Assembly: GCF_004799345.1 (NCBI RefSeq)
Contig: NZ_SSMC01000003.1
Coordinates: forward strand, 62,001-126,000
Direction of reading: 5' to 3'
From: Robertkochia marina
GTDB taxonomy: Bacteria > Bacteroidota > Bacteroidia > Flavobacteriales > Flavobacteriaceae
Length of the DNA: 64,000 nt
Shown here: positions 50,225-59,322 of the stretch, in pieces
Position numbering within the stretch: position 1 is the first letter of the stretch
Layout of the letters: each line of letters opens with the position of its first letter
Notes under the pieces: model-generated
What the model was told of the DNA's origin: nothing
What the model saw: the letters and a program-made list of their open reading frames with translations, nothing else
Databases searched by the model: none
Translations under genes and position numbers: made by a program

Positions 50225-52456
50225 GTCTTTGACGCTTTCTTTTGAATTTCTGATCACCTTGGCTATGGTTCCGTAGAAGGTTTCAGGTTTAAATGGTTTG
50301 GTAATAATGTCGGTACAACCTGCTTTGAAAAAATCATCTGTGTTTTCATCAAGTGTGATGGCTGTCAGGGCAACGATGGGCAGGGTTGTGTTAAAGGTCC
50401 TGATCTGTTCTGTAGCTGCAAGCCCGCTGATTCCGGGCATGTGAATATCCATTAAAACCAGGTCGTATTCATTGGCCTTAACCTTGTCAATAGCTTCGTA
50501 ACCATCATTAGCTATATCGGAGGTGATCTCTTTTTTGTCGAGCATTTTTTTGGTGATCACCTGGTTGATCTTATTATCTTCCACGATCAGAATATGAAGG
50601 TTGGCCAGGATGCTTTCCAGATCTTTTTCTGTAGGCAGAATTTCCTGCTCACCTTCTATGGTAACGGGTTCTGTTTCTGGTATATCAAAAACAATATCAA
50701 AGAAGAAACGACTTCCTTTACCAAGTTCACTCTCCAGCTGTATATTACTGTTAAACAGGCCGAGCAGACTTTTTACAATAGTAAGTCCCAATCCTGTTCC
50801 TCCATATTTACGGTTGATCTGTACCGAGCCCTGTGAGAAACTGTCAAAAATATTCTCCTGCATTTCCTTGGAGATGCCTATCCCTTCATCAACCACTTCA
50901 AAATGAATTCTCATATTGCCCTGATCTTTTTCGATAGGGCGGGCTATGATGGTAACATTTCCGCTCTGGGTAAACTTAAGTGCATTACCCACCAGGTTGA
51001 TAAAGATCTGAGAAAGTTTAAGGGGATCACCCAGGAGTTTATTTGGAATGTCGGGTGCTATTTCCACCAAAATATTGTTGTTATTCTCTTTAGCCGTTTG
51101 GTCAAGAGAATGGCATACATCATGAAGCGTTTTTCTCAGGTCAAATTGCTGATGCTCTACGGCAACCTTGTTAGCATCGATCTTATTGATCTGCAGGATG
51201 TCGTTAATAAAGTCAAGAAGGTATTCCCCTGAAAATTTCAGTGACTCTAAATGAGGTTTCTGATTCTCTTTTGGGTCTTCTTCCAGCAATAAATGGGTTA
51301 GTCCGGTTACCGCATAGAGCGGAGTTCGCAGCTCATGGCTCACAGTCGATAAAAACTGACTCTTTGTCTTCATCGCCTGTTCTGCATTTTCTTTAGCAAT
51401 ACGCAATTCCTTGTTTTTCTTTACCAGGAGTTCATTGGTTTTGATCTTGATCTGGTTATTGCGGTATAGAGAAATGGTGAGTAGTGATATGATGATCAGA
51501 AGGGCCGAACTCAGCACGGAAGTTAACTTTGACCGGTTGGTAACCTCATCCTTTTCTTCATTATCCTTGGTTAAATAATCAATGGTTTTAATGTAGATGT
51601 CTGTTACATTTTCACGGGAGGCCTTCCCCTGTGCCAATAAGGTCTCCGGATTAAAGTACAGGGTATTAATACTGTCGGCACTCTTGGAGTGGTAGAAAGC
51701 CTCTCTCCAGTCTCCTTGTTTTTCCTGAAGCTGCGAATAGAGATAATGAGCATCTTTCAGGATCTTAGGATATTCGTATTGACCTGCCACCAAAAGTGCA
51801 TTTTTCAGTTGATATTCGGCACTGGCGAAATTATACTCATCCAAAAAGATGTCGGCCATGTTCAGGTAGGCCTTGGCACGCAGGTATTCGTTTTCAAAAC
51901 GGTGATCATTCTGCATGACCTCGTTGAAATAGACCTTAGCATTGTTATAATCATCCAGCTCCTTGTAGGTAAGAGCCTTGTAAAAATTGATCAATTGTTT
52001 TGTATTCTCACTTAACAGCTCCGGGTCTATATCTTCTAAAATGGCATCGGCTCTTCGAATGTCCTCAAGAGCTTCTTCGGTCATTCTTTTTCGGGCATTT
52101 ACATAGGCCTGTAAGATTGTAGAACTGGCTTTGCCTTCGGGATAGGAATCACTGTCAAAAAAGTCAGATTGAGCAAGTCTTAAACTGAGTTTCGGACTGT
52201 TTTGCTGGTTAAACTCCAGGTTTAAAATCGTATTGAGGTTATAGAGGTCAATATTGATGCGGTCGTCATCGAGAATGGTGGCCAGCTGAAATGCCCTGTT
52301 GAGTTCATCGAGGGCACCCTCGTAGTCTCCCAGGTTCTTTTCTTTGTAGAACTTTTTTACAATACCCTGCAGGCTGTCCTTAATGATCACATCATCCTGG
52401 GCAACGAGGTTGCAAGGCAATAATAAAAACGCTATGACGAGTATAATGTACCGCAT
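50219..52456 (-). CDS. Hybrid sensor histidine kinase with TPR sensor domain
   Basis: The 745-residue protein has a signal peptide (IILVIAFLLLPCNLVAQ) and a periplasmic helical TPR-like region (about 22-300). One membrane helix follows (about 312-331), then a HisKA domain with phospho-His at about 374 (STVSHELRTPLYAVTGL). The HATPase_c domain shows NLVGNALKFT and GGTGLGLTIVKSLLGLF. A C-terminal receiver (about 620-735) contains LVLMDIHMPGISGLAA. There is no partner regulator gene next door, so phosphate may go to an HPt or remote regulator. Confidence 0.93.
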   Translation of the reverse strand: MRYIILVIAFLLLPCNLVAQDDVIIKDSLQGIVKKFYKEKNLGDYEGALDELNRAFQLATILDDDRINIDLYNLNTILNLEFNQQNSPKLSLRLAQSDFFDSDSYPEGKASSTILQAYVNARKRMTEEALEDIRRADAILEDIDPELLSENTKQLINFYKALTYKELDDYNNAKVYFNEVMQNDHRFENEYLRAKAYLNMADIFLDEYNFASAEYQLKNALLVAGQYEYPKILKDAHYLYSQLQEKQGDWREAFYHSKSADSINTLYFNPETLLAQGKASRENVTDIYIKTIDYLTKDNEEKDEVTNRSKLTSVLSSALLIIISLLTISLYRNNQIKIKTNELLVKKNKELRIAKENAEQAMKTKSQFLSTVSHELRTPLYAVTGLTHLLLEEDPKENQKPHLESLKFSGEYLLDFINDILQINKIDANKVAVEHQQFDLRKTLHDVCHSLDQTAKENNNNILVEIAPDIPNKLLGDPLKLSQIFINLVGNALKFTQSGNVTIIARPIEKDQGNMRIHFEVVDEGIGISKEMQENIFDSFSQGSVQINRKYGGTGLGLTIVKSLLGLFNSNIQLESELGKGSRFFFDIVFDIPETEPVTIEGEQEILPTEKDLESILANLHILIVEDNKINQVITKKMLDKKEITSDIANDGYEAIDKVKANEYDLVLMDIHMPGISGLAATEQIRTFNTTLPIVALTAITLDENTDDFFKAGCTDIITKPFKPETFYGTIAKVIRNSKESVKDS

Positions 52457-52483
52457 AGGAGTAAGTTAAGAGCTTAAATATAG

Positions 52484-53485
52484 TTAATTCTGATTTAAGT
52501 ACTCTATCAAATCTATCAATCGACTACTGTACCCTGATTCATTGTCATACCATCCTATGATCTTCACCATGCGTTTTCCGATAACCGAGGTCATCTGGGC
52601 ATCAAACGTGCAGGAGGCGGTGGCGTTAATAATATCTACCGATACAATAGGATCTTCAGTGTAAACAAGAATATTTTTTAATGAATTTTCAGCAGCTTCT
52701 TTAAAGGCTGCATTCACCTCTTTGATGGTAACCTCCTTTTTAACGTTGAAGGTGATATCGGTCAGAGAGCCATCGGGCACGGGAACTCTGATGCCGCATC
52801 CTCCAATAACATGACTCAGGTTCGGAAATATATGAGTCAGGGCTTTGGCAGCTCCCGTAGTAGTAGGTACAATAGATTGGGAGGCAGCTCTTGCTCTGCG
52901 CAGATCCCGGTGAGGCTGGTCGTGCAGGCTCTGATCCGTCGTGTAGGAGTGGATGGTGGTAATGTAGGCCTGTTCTATCCCGCATAACTCATCAATGATC
53001 TTGATCATAGGGGCAGCGTTGTTGGTGGTACAGGAGGCGTTTGAGATGATATCCTCAGTCCCGTCAAGCTGGTGTTCGTTGACCCCCATTACGATCATTT
53101 TAATGTCTTCATCTTCAGGAGGTACACTTAAAATGACCTTTTCTACGGTTCCTTTCAGGTGGCCCTGAAGAGCCTCCCGCGTTTTAAATTTACCCGTGGC
53201 CTCCACCACATAGTGAACAGGTTCCGGCCAGGTGATGGCTTCGGGAGTTTTAAAAGAGGTTAAGGAAATAGCCCGACCATTTACAAGGATCCTGCCTTCC
53301 TCATATCCGATTTCTTCTTTTAGTACCCCGTGTATGCTATCGTACTTCAATAAGTGGCTTAGGGTTCTTGCGTCGGCCAGGTCATTGATGGCGACCACGC
53401 GAATAAAAGGGTGGTTGATTAACTGCCGGAACAGGGTTCTGCCAATACGTCCGAATCCGTTAATACCAATGTTGATCGTTTTCAA
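52484..53485 (-). CDS. gap: Glyceraldehyde-3-phosphate dehydrogenase
   Basis: From a proposed TTG start the protein is 333 residues, beginning KTINIGINGFGRIGRTLFRQ after the initiator. The catalytic Cys is in SNASCTTNNAAP, where the commoner form is NCLAP. INDLADA supplies the NAD-selective Asp; HSYTTDQ and WYDNESGYSSRLIDL are conserved. An ATG at 53518 is possible, but it sits in the centre of a 22-base palindrome that looks like the lipA terminator and would add 11 non-family residues. Direction (glycolytic or gluconeogenic) cannot be told. Confidence 0.92.
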   Translation of the reverse strand: MKTINIGINGFGRIGRTLFRQLINHPFIRVVAINDLADARTLSHLLKYDSIHGVLKEEIGYEEGRILVNGRAISLTSFKTPEAITWPEPVHYVVEATGKFKTREALQGHLKGTVEKVILSVPPEDEDIKMIVMGVNEHQLDGTEDIISNASCTTNNAAPMIKIIDELCGIEQAYITTIHSYTTDQSLHDQPHRDLRRARAASQSIVPTTTGAAKALTHIFPNLSHVIGGCGIRVPVPDGSLTDITFNVKKEVTIKEVNAAFKEAAENSLKNILVYTEDPIVSVDIINATASCTFDAQMTSVIGKRMVKIIGWYDNESGYSSRLIDLIEYLNQN

Positions 53486-53506
53486 TTCGTTGTTGTTAAA
53501 GATGAC

Positions 53507-53528
53507 AAACCCCGCCATGGCGGGGTTT
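53507..53528 (-). terminator. Palindrome between lipA and gap
   Basis: AAACCCCGC pairs with GCGGGGTTT around CATG, a perfect 22-base palindrome 20 bases past the lipA stop. The following T run is short on the minus strand, so termination may be partial. Confidence 0.65.
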
Positions 53529-53547
53529 ATTATACCATAAAATGGAA

Positions 53548-54426
53548 TTACTCGATATGTTTATGAGCTTTATAGGAAGACCGCACCAGCGCCCCGCTTT
53601 CCACATGACGGAAACCAAGATCCAGTCCTATCTCCCGGTATTTGTCAAACTGATCGGGGGTAATGAATGAGTGTACCGGTAAATGCTTTTTAGAAGGCTG
53701 TAGGTACTGCCCGATAGTAACGATGTCTACGTTGGCCTCTCTCAGGTCATGCAGGGTTTGAATGACTTCTTTTTCCTCTTCTCCCAATCCGAGCATAATA
53801 CCCGACTTGGTGCGTCTGATACCCTGGTCTTTCAGGTATTTTAAAACCCCCAGGCTGCGCTCGTATTTTGCCTGAATTCGTACCTCACGGGTTAGTCGTT
53901 TTACGGTTTCCATGTTGTGAGATACCACCTCGGGTGAAACCTCTACGATACGATCTATATTGCGCTCTACGCCCTGGAAATCGGGAATTAAAGTCTCCAG
54001 CGTCGTAGTTGGATTCATGCGCCTGATGGCTTTAACGGTTTCTGCCCAGATAATAGATCCCATGTCTTTAAGATCATCACGATCAACCGAAGTAATTACG
54101 GCATGTTTGATGTTCATGATCTTTATGGACCGGGCTACCTTCTCAGGCTCTTCCCAGTCAACGGTTTCAGGACGCCCCGTTTTAACCCCGCAAAACCCGC
54201 AAGACCGGGTGCAGGTATTTCCAAGGATCATAAAAGTTGCAGTACCTTCTCCCCAGCACTCTCCCATATTGGGGCAGCTTCCTGAGGTACAGATGGTGTG
54301 CAGATTGTATTTGTCAACCAATCCGCGTAATTCTGTATACTTTTTACCCGTAGGTAATTTTACACGTAACCATTTTGGTTTTCCCTTTCTGGGTTCCGCA
54401 ACTTTAGGTTCGGTGATTGTACTCAT
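53548..54426 (-). CDS. lipA: Lipoyl synthase
   Basis: This radical-SAM enzyme inserts two sulfurs into octanoyl-protein to make lipoyl groups. The 292-residue protein has the auxiliary-cluster Cys at about 46, 51 and 57 ([12 protein letters not shown]) and the SAM-cluster CxxxCxxC at about 72-79 (CTRSCGFC). The C-terminal ALVRSSYKA holds the conserved [22 protein letters not shown] and TATFMILG are typical. A palindrome lies after the stop, then gap on the same strand. Confidence 0.97.
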   Translation of the reverse strand: MSTITEPKVAEPRKGKPKWLRVKLPTGKKYTELRGLVDKYNLHTICTSGSCPNMGECWGEGTATFMILGNTCTRSCGFCGVKTGRPETVDWEEPEKVARSIKIMNIKHAVITSVDRDDLKDMGSIIWAETVKAIRRMNPTTTLETLIPDFQGVERNIDRIVEVSPEVVSHNMETVKRLTREVRIQAKYERSLGVLKYLKDQGIRRTKSGIMLGLGEEEKEVIQTLHDLREANVDIVTIGQYLQPSKKHLPVHSFITPDQFDKYREIGLDLGFRHVESGALVRSSYKAHKHIE

Positions 54427-54474
54427 AGCAAAATTTTATCTTGGCAAAGATACAAAGTTCCTGATATAATCTCC

Positions 54475-55683
54475 TTAAAGTGTTGTTATATACCAAAGAC
54501 TGAAGGCGCATAGAAATACAATACCGCTCCAGCTTAATACAACCATAAATTTTCCCGGTCGTTGAGCTTCTGGCGTATGTTTGGAGGTGATGAGTCGAAA
54601 GTTAAGAGCCGCATAGAAAGGGGCGGTAAGAAAAGAGAGAATGGTAGCCACATCGATCAGGGTTTTCATCTCTGAAAGGAAGAACAATAATATCCCTATG
54701 GTTCCGAGAGCAAGAATAACGATCCAGAACGTGAAATTGAATATCGTTTTTTTACCGGTTATCAGTTGGGTAGCCTGGGCCATGGTTCGGGGTGAAGCGT
54801 CAAGGGTGGTCAATGTAGTACTGACCATGGCGGTAAAGCCGGCAAGAGCAATGATAAGAAAGGTGTTTTCTCCCAGGCTGCTGGTGTAAAGGTTTATGAA
54901 TTCAGAGGCAAAAGCTCCGGCCCCCGCACTGAATGAATTTCCGCTGTCATACATGACCAAAGCTCCCAGGCTTATAAAAAACACCCCAAGGATAATGGTG
55001 CTGGCATAGCCGAGATTAAAATCGTTTAAGGCTTTATCGGCATCGTATTCGGGAGCTATCTGCTGTTTTTCAATAGACCATAATGAATGCCATACCGAGA
55101 TATCCATAGGGGCCGGCATCCACCCCATAAAGGCGATCAAAAATGCCAGGGCAGCACCCTCTGTGGGGAATACCTGGTCAAGTTCCGGAGGATTGCTGTT
55201 GGTCAGGGCAATGATCACTGCAGATAAGGTGCAAAGGGTTAGAATCAGAACGATGTATTTCATAAGCCGGTCCAATAATTTGTAATGGCCGAACAGTAAG
55301 ATAGCTGTGCATATCACCGTAATAATGATACTCCAGATAACGGGGTCTGCGGTCAGGCCGAAAAGATTTGCTGCCAGGCCGGCAGTTACAATGGTTACTG
55401 CTGTCTGAATGGTGAACATGGTAGCCATCGTAAGGATGAAATAGGCTAAAAGAAAAGCCTTTCCCAGTTTCAGGTAACCCTGCAACAGGCTCTCTCCGGT
55501 AGCCATGGCATACCTCGGTCCGTATTGAAAAAAAGGATATTTAAAGAGATGGATAAGCAGGAGCGCCCATAACAGACCGAAGCCAAAATCGGCTCCTGCC
55601 CGGGTAGATTGTACCAAATGAGATACCCCGATAGCGGCCCCGGCAAACAAAAGCCCCGGACCTATTCTTTTCAATAGTTGCAT
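54475..55683 (-). CDS. Nramp-family transporter variant
   Basis: The 402-residue protein has about eleven helices and the Nramp domain outline (GPGLLFAGAAIG, ATGESLLQGY, GWMPAPMDISVWHSLW). The helix-1 metal motif DPGN is absent; that region reads AIGVSHLVQSTRAGADFG. The helix-6 MPH motif is MPA. Transport of Mn2+ or Fe2+ in the usual way is therefore uncertain; a different ion or a lineage-specific site is possible. It stands alone, 48 bases upstream of lipA on the same strand. Confidence 0.85.
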   Translation of the reverse strand: MQLLKRIGPGLLFAGAAIGVSHLVQSTRAGADFGFGLLWALLLIHLFKYPFFQYGPRYAMATGESLLQGYLKLGKAFLLAYFILTMATMFTIQTAVTIVTAGLAANLFGLTADPVIWSIIITVICTAILLFGHYKLLDRLMKYIVLILTLCTLSAVIIALTNSNPPELDQVFPTEGAALAFLIAFMGWMPAPMDISVWHSLWSIEKQQIAPEYDADKALNDFNLGYASTIILGVFFISLGALVMYDSGNSFSAGAGAFASEFINLYTSSLGENTFLIIALAGFTAMVSTTLTTLDASPRTMAQATQLITGKKTIFNFTFWIVILALGTIGILLFFLSEMKTLIDVATILSFLTAPFYAALNFRLITSKHTPEAQRPGKFMVVLSWSGIVFLCAFSLWYITTL

Positions 55684-55745
55684 AGGTTAGATTCGTTTGC
55701 CGAAAAATAAGATTTTTTAAGAATTTGTACAGATAATCGTACAGG

Positions 55746-56312
55746 CTATTTTTTCTGAGAAATTACTTCGGCGAGAAGTTTTCGGGCCCTTAGAAGTTTT
55801 ACCTTAATACTATTCAGGGGTTCATTGAGTTCTTTCGAGATCTCTTCGTAAGACAGTTCGTGAAAATACCTTAGGTTTATGACCTTTTGGTAGTGGGGTT
55901 TTAATTTTTTTATATCAGCCAGTAAGGAAGCGAGGTTTTGCTCTTTGATGAGTTTGTCCTCTGCAGTAGGGCTGTCATCTGCCAGTTCATAGATCTCATT
56001 TTCCTCTTCCTTTCGGGCCTTGTGTAAGGCACGGCTCTTTTGCTTTCGCAGCAGGTCAATGTGAATGTTCTTGGAAATGGTAATAAGCCAGGTCTTGAAT
56101 TCATACGACTCATTGTACGACTCGATCTTATCAAAGGCTTTGGTGAAGGTCCTTATGGTAATATCTTCTGCTTCGTTTTCGTCTTTGGTTCGAAGCAGTT
56201 GAAAACTGTAAACATTATTCCAGAAGGTGTTTAACAGGAAGCTGAAGGATTTCTGGTCACCTTCTTTGGCATTTCTTATGTGTTCTTTGATCTGTTCTGC
56301 TTTGAACTCCAA
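55746..56312 (-). CDS. ECF-type RNA polymerase sigma factor
   Basis: The 188-residue sigma-70 family protein has region 2 (LNTFWNNVYSFQLLRTKDENEAEDITIRTFTKAFDKIESYNESYEFKTWLITISKNIHIDLLRKQKSRA) and region 4 (LKPHYQKVINLRYFHELSYEEISKELNEPLNSIKVKLLRARKLL). Between them is an acidic linker. No anti-sigma gene follows it; the next gene downstream is Nramp. It may be constitutively active or respond to a distant partner. Confidence 0.93.
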   Translation of the reverse strand: MEFKAEQIKEHIRNAKEGDQKSFSFLLNTFWNNVYSFQLLRTKDENEAEDITIRTFTKAFDKIESYNESYEFKTWLITISKNIHIDLLRKQKSRALHKARKEEENEIYELADDSPTAEDKLIKEQNLASLLADIKKLKPHYQKVINLRYFHELSYEEISKELNEPLNSIKVKLLRARKLLAEVISQKK

Positions 56313-56423
56313 TACAATGTTCTTTAAAGTTTAAATATAGCAAAAGTAGGAGAGTCAGGGGCAGAGTCATTCCTATGATTGTGCCAAATACAGAGATCTC
56401 AAAATGTAATTCGGGAGAATGGA

Positions 56424-56630
56424 TCAGTTGTGTTGAGGGTCTGCCTTGCGACAATCCTGCTCATCAGGCATTTTACCGCAAAAGCTGCACGCTTCACCTT
56501 CCTTATTTAGAAAGGGTGATTGGCTGGCACAGGTACCTGCAAATTTACCGTCCTTTTTAGCCCATATTTTTATGGCAATACCGGCAAAGGCCAGGCCTAA
56601 TAAAACAACTGTGATCAATACGAGTTTCAT
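56424..56630 (-). CDS. Small cysteine-containing membrane protein
   Basis: The 68-residue protein has an N-terminal membrane helix (LVLITVVLLGLAFAGIAI). A soluble tail follows with four cysteines (GTCASQSPFLNKEGEACSFCGKMPDEQDC). The CxxC in the middle and flanking Cys could bind metal or form disulfides. From memory, similar 65-75 residue proteins sit near sigma or membrane genes in flavobacteria and are called 'membrane or secreted protein'. The function is unknown. Confidence 0.75.
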   Translation of the reverse strand: MKLVLITVVLLGLAFAGIAIKIWAKKDGKFAGTCASQSPFLNKEGEACSFCGKMPDEQDCRKADPQHN

Positions 56631-56797
56631 ACACTGAAATTTGGCGCAAATTTACAAAAAAATCAAGGATATTCCAGCAGGAACTCCTTTCAATATCTCC
56701 GGGGTCGGGCCCTGATTTAAAGAGATGTTAAAAAGACAAAAGGCAGACATTTCCTTTGGGAGATGCTGCCTTTAGTACAGAATGCAAAATATATAAT

Positions 56798-57601
56798 TTA
56801 TTCTTCTTTATTGAATTCGATTCTGGCAACCTCGCTGTCAATGGCGGCGAAATCCTTATTGCCTTTATTTTGTATGGTGATCTTATAACCTGATGCTTTG
56901 TCTGAGTGAGGAAGTGACATCAGTTTTAGATCTGCCTTCTCCAGCACTCCGAGACTTACCATTTTACCGTCTACCTCTGCCCACATTTGGAATTCTTTAT
57001 CTTCAGGAAGATCAGGTAAGGAAACAATATTAATGGCACTCATACCTTCCTTCGGGTTGATATAAGCTACAGAGCGCAGGTTCTTTGCGCGCTCGTTTCC
57101 TTTGAAAACATATTGACGGGTATCCGGATCACTGAGTACTGCGTTTTTACTTTTCAGTAACTCAAGCTTGGAGTTGGTTTCTACAATATTTGATTTCAAA
57201 CCTTCCAGTTGATCTACCACTGCATTTTTCTGGGTAGACAACATTTTGTTTTGATTCCAAAGCGAAACGGAAGTGCTTCCCAATAAAACAGTACTTGCTA
57301 CTGCTGCGGCGATATACCACCGCATTGGCTTGCGGGAAGAATTGGTTTCTTCGGTGTTCAGAGCGATAACAGGAGTTTTAATGCTGTCTCTTACAGCTTG
57401 CTTTACGTTTTCCGGTAAAGGCTGGGCAAAAGAACGAGCATATTGCTCCAGGTTCAGCTGAAGTTTTTCATATTCTTCTCTAACCTCGGGGTAGGTTTCG
57501 ATAAAGTATTCAGACTGTAGGTTCTCTTCAACATCTGTCTCACCTGTAAGGTATCTTTCCAGTAGATCTCCCTCCAAAAATAATTTAACAGCGTCTTTCA
57601 T
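56798..57601 (-). CDS. Anti-sigma factor, RskA-like
   Basis: The 267-residue protein has a cytoplasmic N-terminal part (about 1-90) that would hold the sigma factor. A membrane helix follows at about 95-115 (WYIAAAVASTVLLGSTSVSL), then a periplasmic coiled segment (about 115-160) and an RskA C-terminal domain (AYINPKEGMSAINIVSLPDLPEDKEFQMWAEVDGKMVSLGVL). It lacks the His-Cys zinc motif of ZAS-type anti-sigmas. It starts five bases after the sigma gene, so this is a matched pair. Confidence 0.9.
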   Translation of the reverse strand: MKDAVKLFLEGDLLERYLTGETDVEENLQSEYFIETYPEVREEYEKLQLNLEQYARSFAQPLPENVKQAVRDSIKTPVIALNTEETNSSRKPMRWYIAAAVASTVLLGSTSVSLWNQNKMLSTQKNAVVDQLEGLKSNIVETNSKLELLKSKNAVLSDPDTRQYVFKGNERAKNLRSVAYINPKEGMSAINIVSLPDLPEDKEFQMWAEVDGKMVSLGVLEKADLKLMSLPHSDKASGYKITIQNKGNKDFAAIDSEVARIEFNKEE

Positions 57602-57606
57602 GGTAA

Positions 57607-58173
57607 TTAATTCATCATCAAACTAAAAATAATCACAACCATAGCAATGTCGTAGATCTTTCTGAGCTCTCTCAGTCCTATCTTCAACCGCGACTTGATG
57701 GTACCAAGAGGCATATCTAATGCTTCACTAGCCTCTTGTTGGGTCATGCCCTGAAAAAATAACGCCTCCATTACTACCTGGTATTTCTCATCCAGCGATG
57801 CTAAATGCTTTCGGATATCCAGATGTTCGGGCTTTACCGTTTCAGCGCCTAAATTATATACGTCAGAAACTTCGATTTGGATCTCCTGATCGCTTTTTAA
57901 ATTGACGCTTCTTAATTTATCGATGGCTGTATTCCGTGTAATGCGAAAAATCCAGGTGAAAAGCTTTGATTTTTTATCGTTGTAGGTGTCGATCTTATCC
58001 CAGATCTTCATAAGGCTTAACTGAACCACATCTTTGGCCAGGTCTTCATCCTTAGTGATCTTGTTCGCTACCCCAAATAAGGTGTCTCCATAGTGTTCGA
58101 AGAGCAGTTCCATCCCTTTCTCATCTTTCTCTCTAAGGAGGCTTATGATATTTTTTTCAAGCAATTTGCTCAT
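57607..58173 (-). CDS. ECF-type RNA polymerase sigma factor with cognate anti-sigma
   Basis: The 188-residue protein has region 2 (LLFEHYGDTLFGVANKITKDEDLAKDVVQLSLMKIWDKIDTYNDKKSKLFTWIFRITRNTAIDKLRS) and region 4 (LASLDEKYQVVMEALFFQGMTQQEASEALDMPLGTIKSRLKIGLRELRKI). The C-terminal tail is hydrophobic (IAMVVIIFSLMMN), unusual for a soluble sigma. The anti-sigma gene follows directly, resembling the SigK/RskA arrangement. A TAACTTTG box lies about 80 bases upstream. Confidence 0.93.
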   Translation of the reverse strand: MSKLLEKNIISLLREKDEKGMELLFEHYGDTLFGVANKITKDEDLAKDVVQLSLMKIWDKIDTYNDKKSKLFTWIFRITRNTAIDKLRSVNLKSDQEIQIEVSDVYNLGAETVKPEHLDIRKHLASLDEKYQVVMEALFFQGMTQQEASEALDMPLGTIKSRLKIGLRELRKIYDIAMVVIIFSLMMN

Positions 58174-58250
58174 CAGGAACGTGTTTAGGTATAAGTGGGT
58201 TCTGTTTATTCAATACTTACTAAGCAGTAATATACACTTTTGAATATCAG

Positions 58251-58258
58251 CAAAGTTA
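58251..58258 (-). promoter_or_regulatory. Candidate -7 box for the sigma/anti-sigma operon
   Basis: The minus strand reads TAACTTTG, matching TAnnTTTG, 77 bases before the sigma gene start. No TTG -33 element is seen at the normal spacing. Confidence 0.4.
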
Positions 58259-58302
58259 CCAATTAATTCTAATAACGTAAGTTTAACAGGAAAGTATGCG
58301 GT

Positions 58303-59322
58303 TTAAAAAATATTTACCTCTGGCCTGATAGAAATTCCGAATTTATTGAACACTTTTTCCTGCACCATTTCTGCCAATTCCAGAAGTTCCTTGCCCGTGG
58401 CCTTGCCGTGGTTTACCAGAACCAGGGCCTGATTTTTATGAATTCCTGCATCCTTCTTGCGAAAACCTTTTAAGCCGCTTTGCTCTATGAGCCACCCGGC
58501 CGGAATTTTAACCTGGCCTTGCCCTGCGGGATAATGGGGTATTTCGGGATAGCTCTCCTGCAGTTCTTTAAATAACATTTCCCCGACAACCGGATTTTTA
58601 AAAAAGCTGCCGCTGTTACCTAATTTTGCAGGATCTGGAAGTTTACTTTGTCTGATGGCAATGACTGCCCTGGAAATATCTGCGATCCCCGGGCTCTGAA
58701 TATTTCGGGCCTGCAGCTCACCTTTAATGGCCCCGTAGCCGGTGTTTAGTTTATGGTAGCCCGGTCTGGAAAGTTTCAGTACCACTGAAGTGATCACGTA
58801 TTGATCTTTAAGGGTGGTTTTGAATACAGAATCCCGATAGCCAAATTTACATTGCTCAAGGCTAAACGTTTCTTTTTTGCCGGTTTCCCGGTGCATGACG
58901 TCGCAACTGTGAAAAACGTCTTTCAATTCAACCCCGTAGGCTCCAATATTCTGTACCGGTGCGGTACCGGTATTTCCCGGGATGAGGGAGAGATTTTCCA
59001 CCCCTCCAAGATCATGGCCGATGGCCCATAATACGAAATCGTGCCAATTTTCTCCTGCGGCTACCCTGACAAGGGCATTTTCCTTGTTGTTCTCCAAGAT
59101 CTCTATACCCCTAAGCCCGATATGAATAACCAGGGCATCAAGGTCTTTGGTGAGCAGCATATTGCTGCCTCCTCCCAGAATGAATTTCCGGGGATGATCA
59201 GAAAGCAAGGCTGCTCTCAACTCATCCTCGGTGGTAACTGAGCAAAAGTGAGCGGCCTTTACATCAAGTCCGAAAGTATTGTAGGGCTTTAACGATATGT
59301 TGGTCTGAATACTAAGCTCCAT
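58303..59322 (-). CDS. murB: UDP-N-acetylmuramate dehydrogenase
   Basis: MurB reduces UDP-GlcNAc-enolpyruvate to UDP-MurNAc with FAD and NADPH in peptidoglycan synthesis. The 339-residue type I form shows NTFGLDVKAAHF, the FAD loop ILGGGSNMLLT, LSLIPGNTGTAPVQNIGAYGVE, CKFGYRDSVFK, and the C-terminal KLGNSGSFFKNPVV with the catalytic Ser. It overlaps the end of the upstream aminotransferase gene by 11 bases, so the two are co-translated. Confidence 0.96.
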   Translation of the reverse strand: MELSIQTNISLKPYNTFGLDVKAAHFCSVTTEDELRAALLSDHPRKFILGGGSNMLLTKDLDALVIHIGLRGIEILENNKENALVRVAAGENWHDFVLWAIGHDLGGVENLSLIPGNTGTAPVQNIGAYGVELKDVFHSCDVMHRETGKKETFSLEQCKFGYRDSVFKTTLKDQYVITSVVLKLSRPGYHKLNTGYGAIKGELQARNIQSPGIADISRAVIAIRQSKLPDPAKLGNSGSFFKNPVVGEMLFKELQESYPEIPHYPAGQGQVKIPAGWLIEQSGLKGFRKKDAGIHKNQALVLVNHGKATGKELLELAEMVQEKVFNKFGISIRPEVNIF

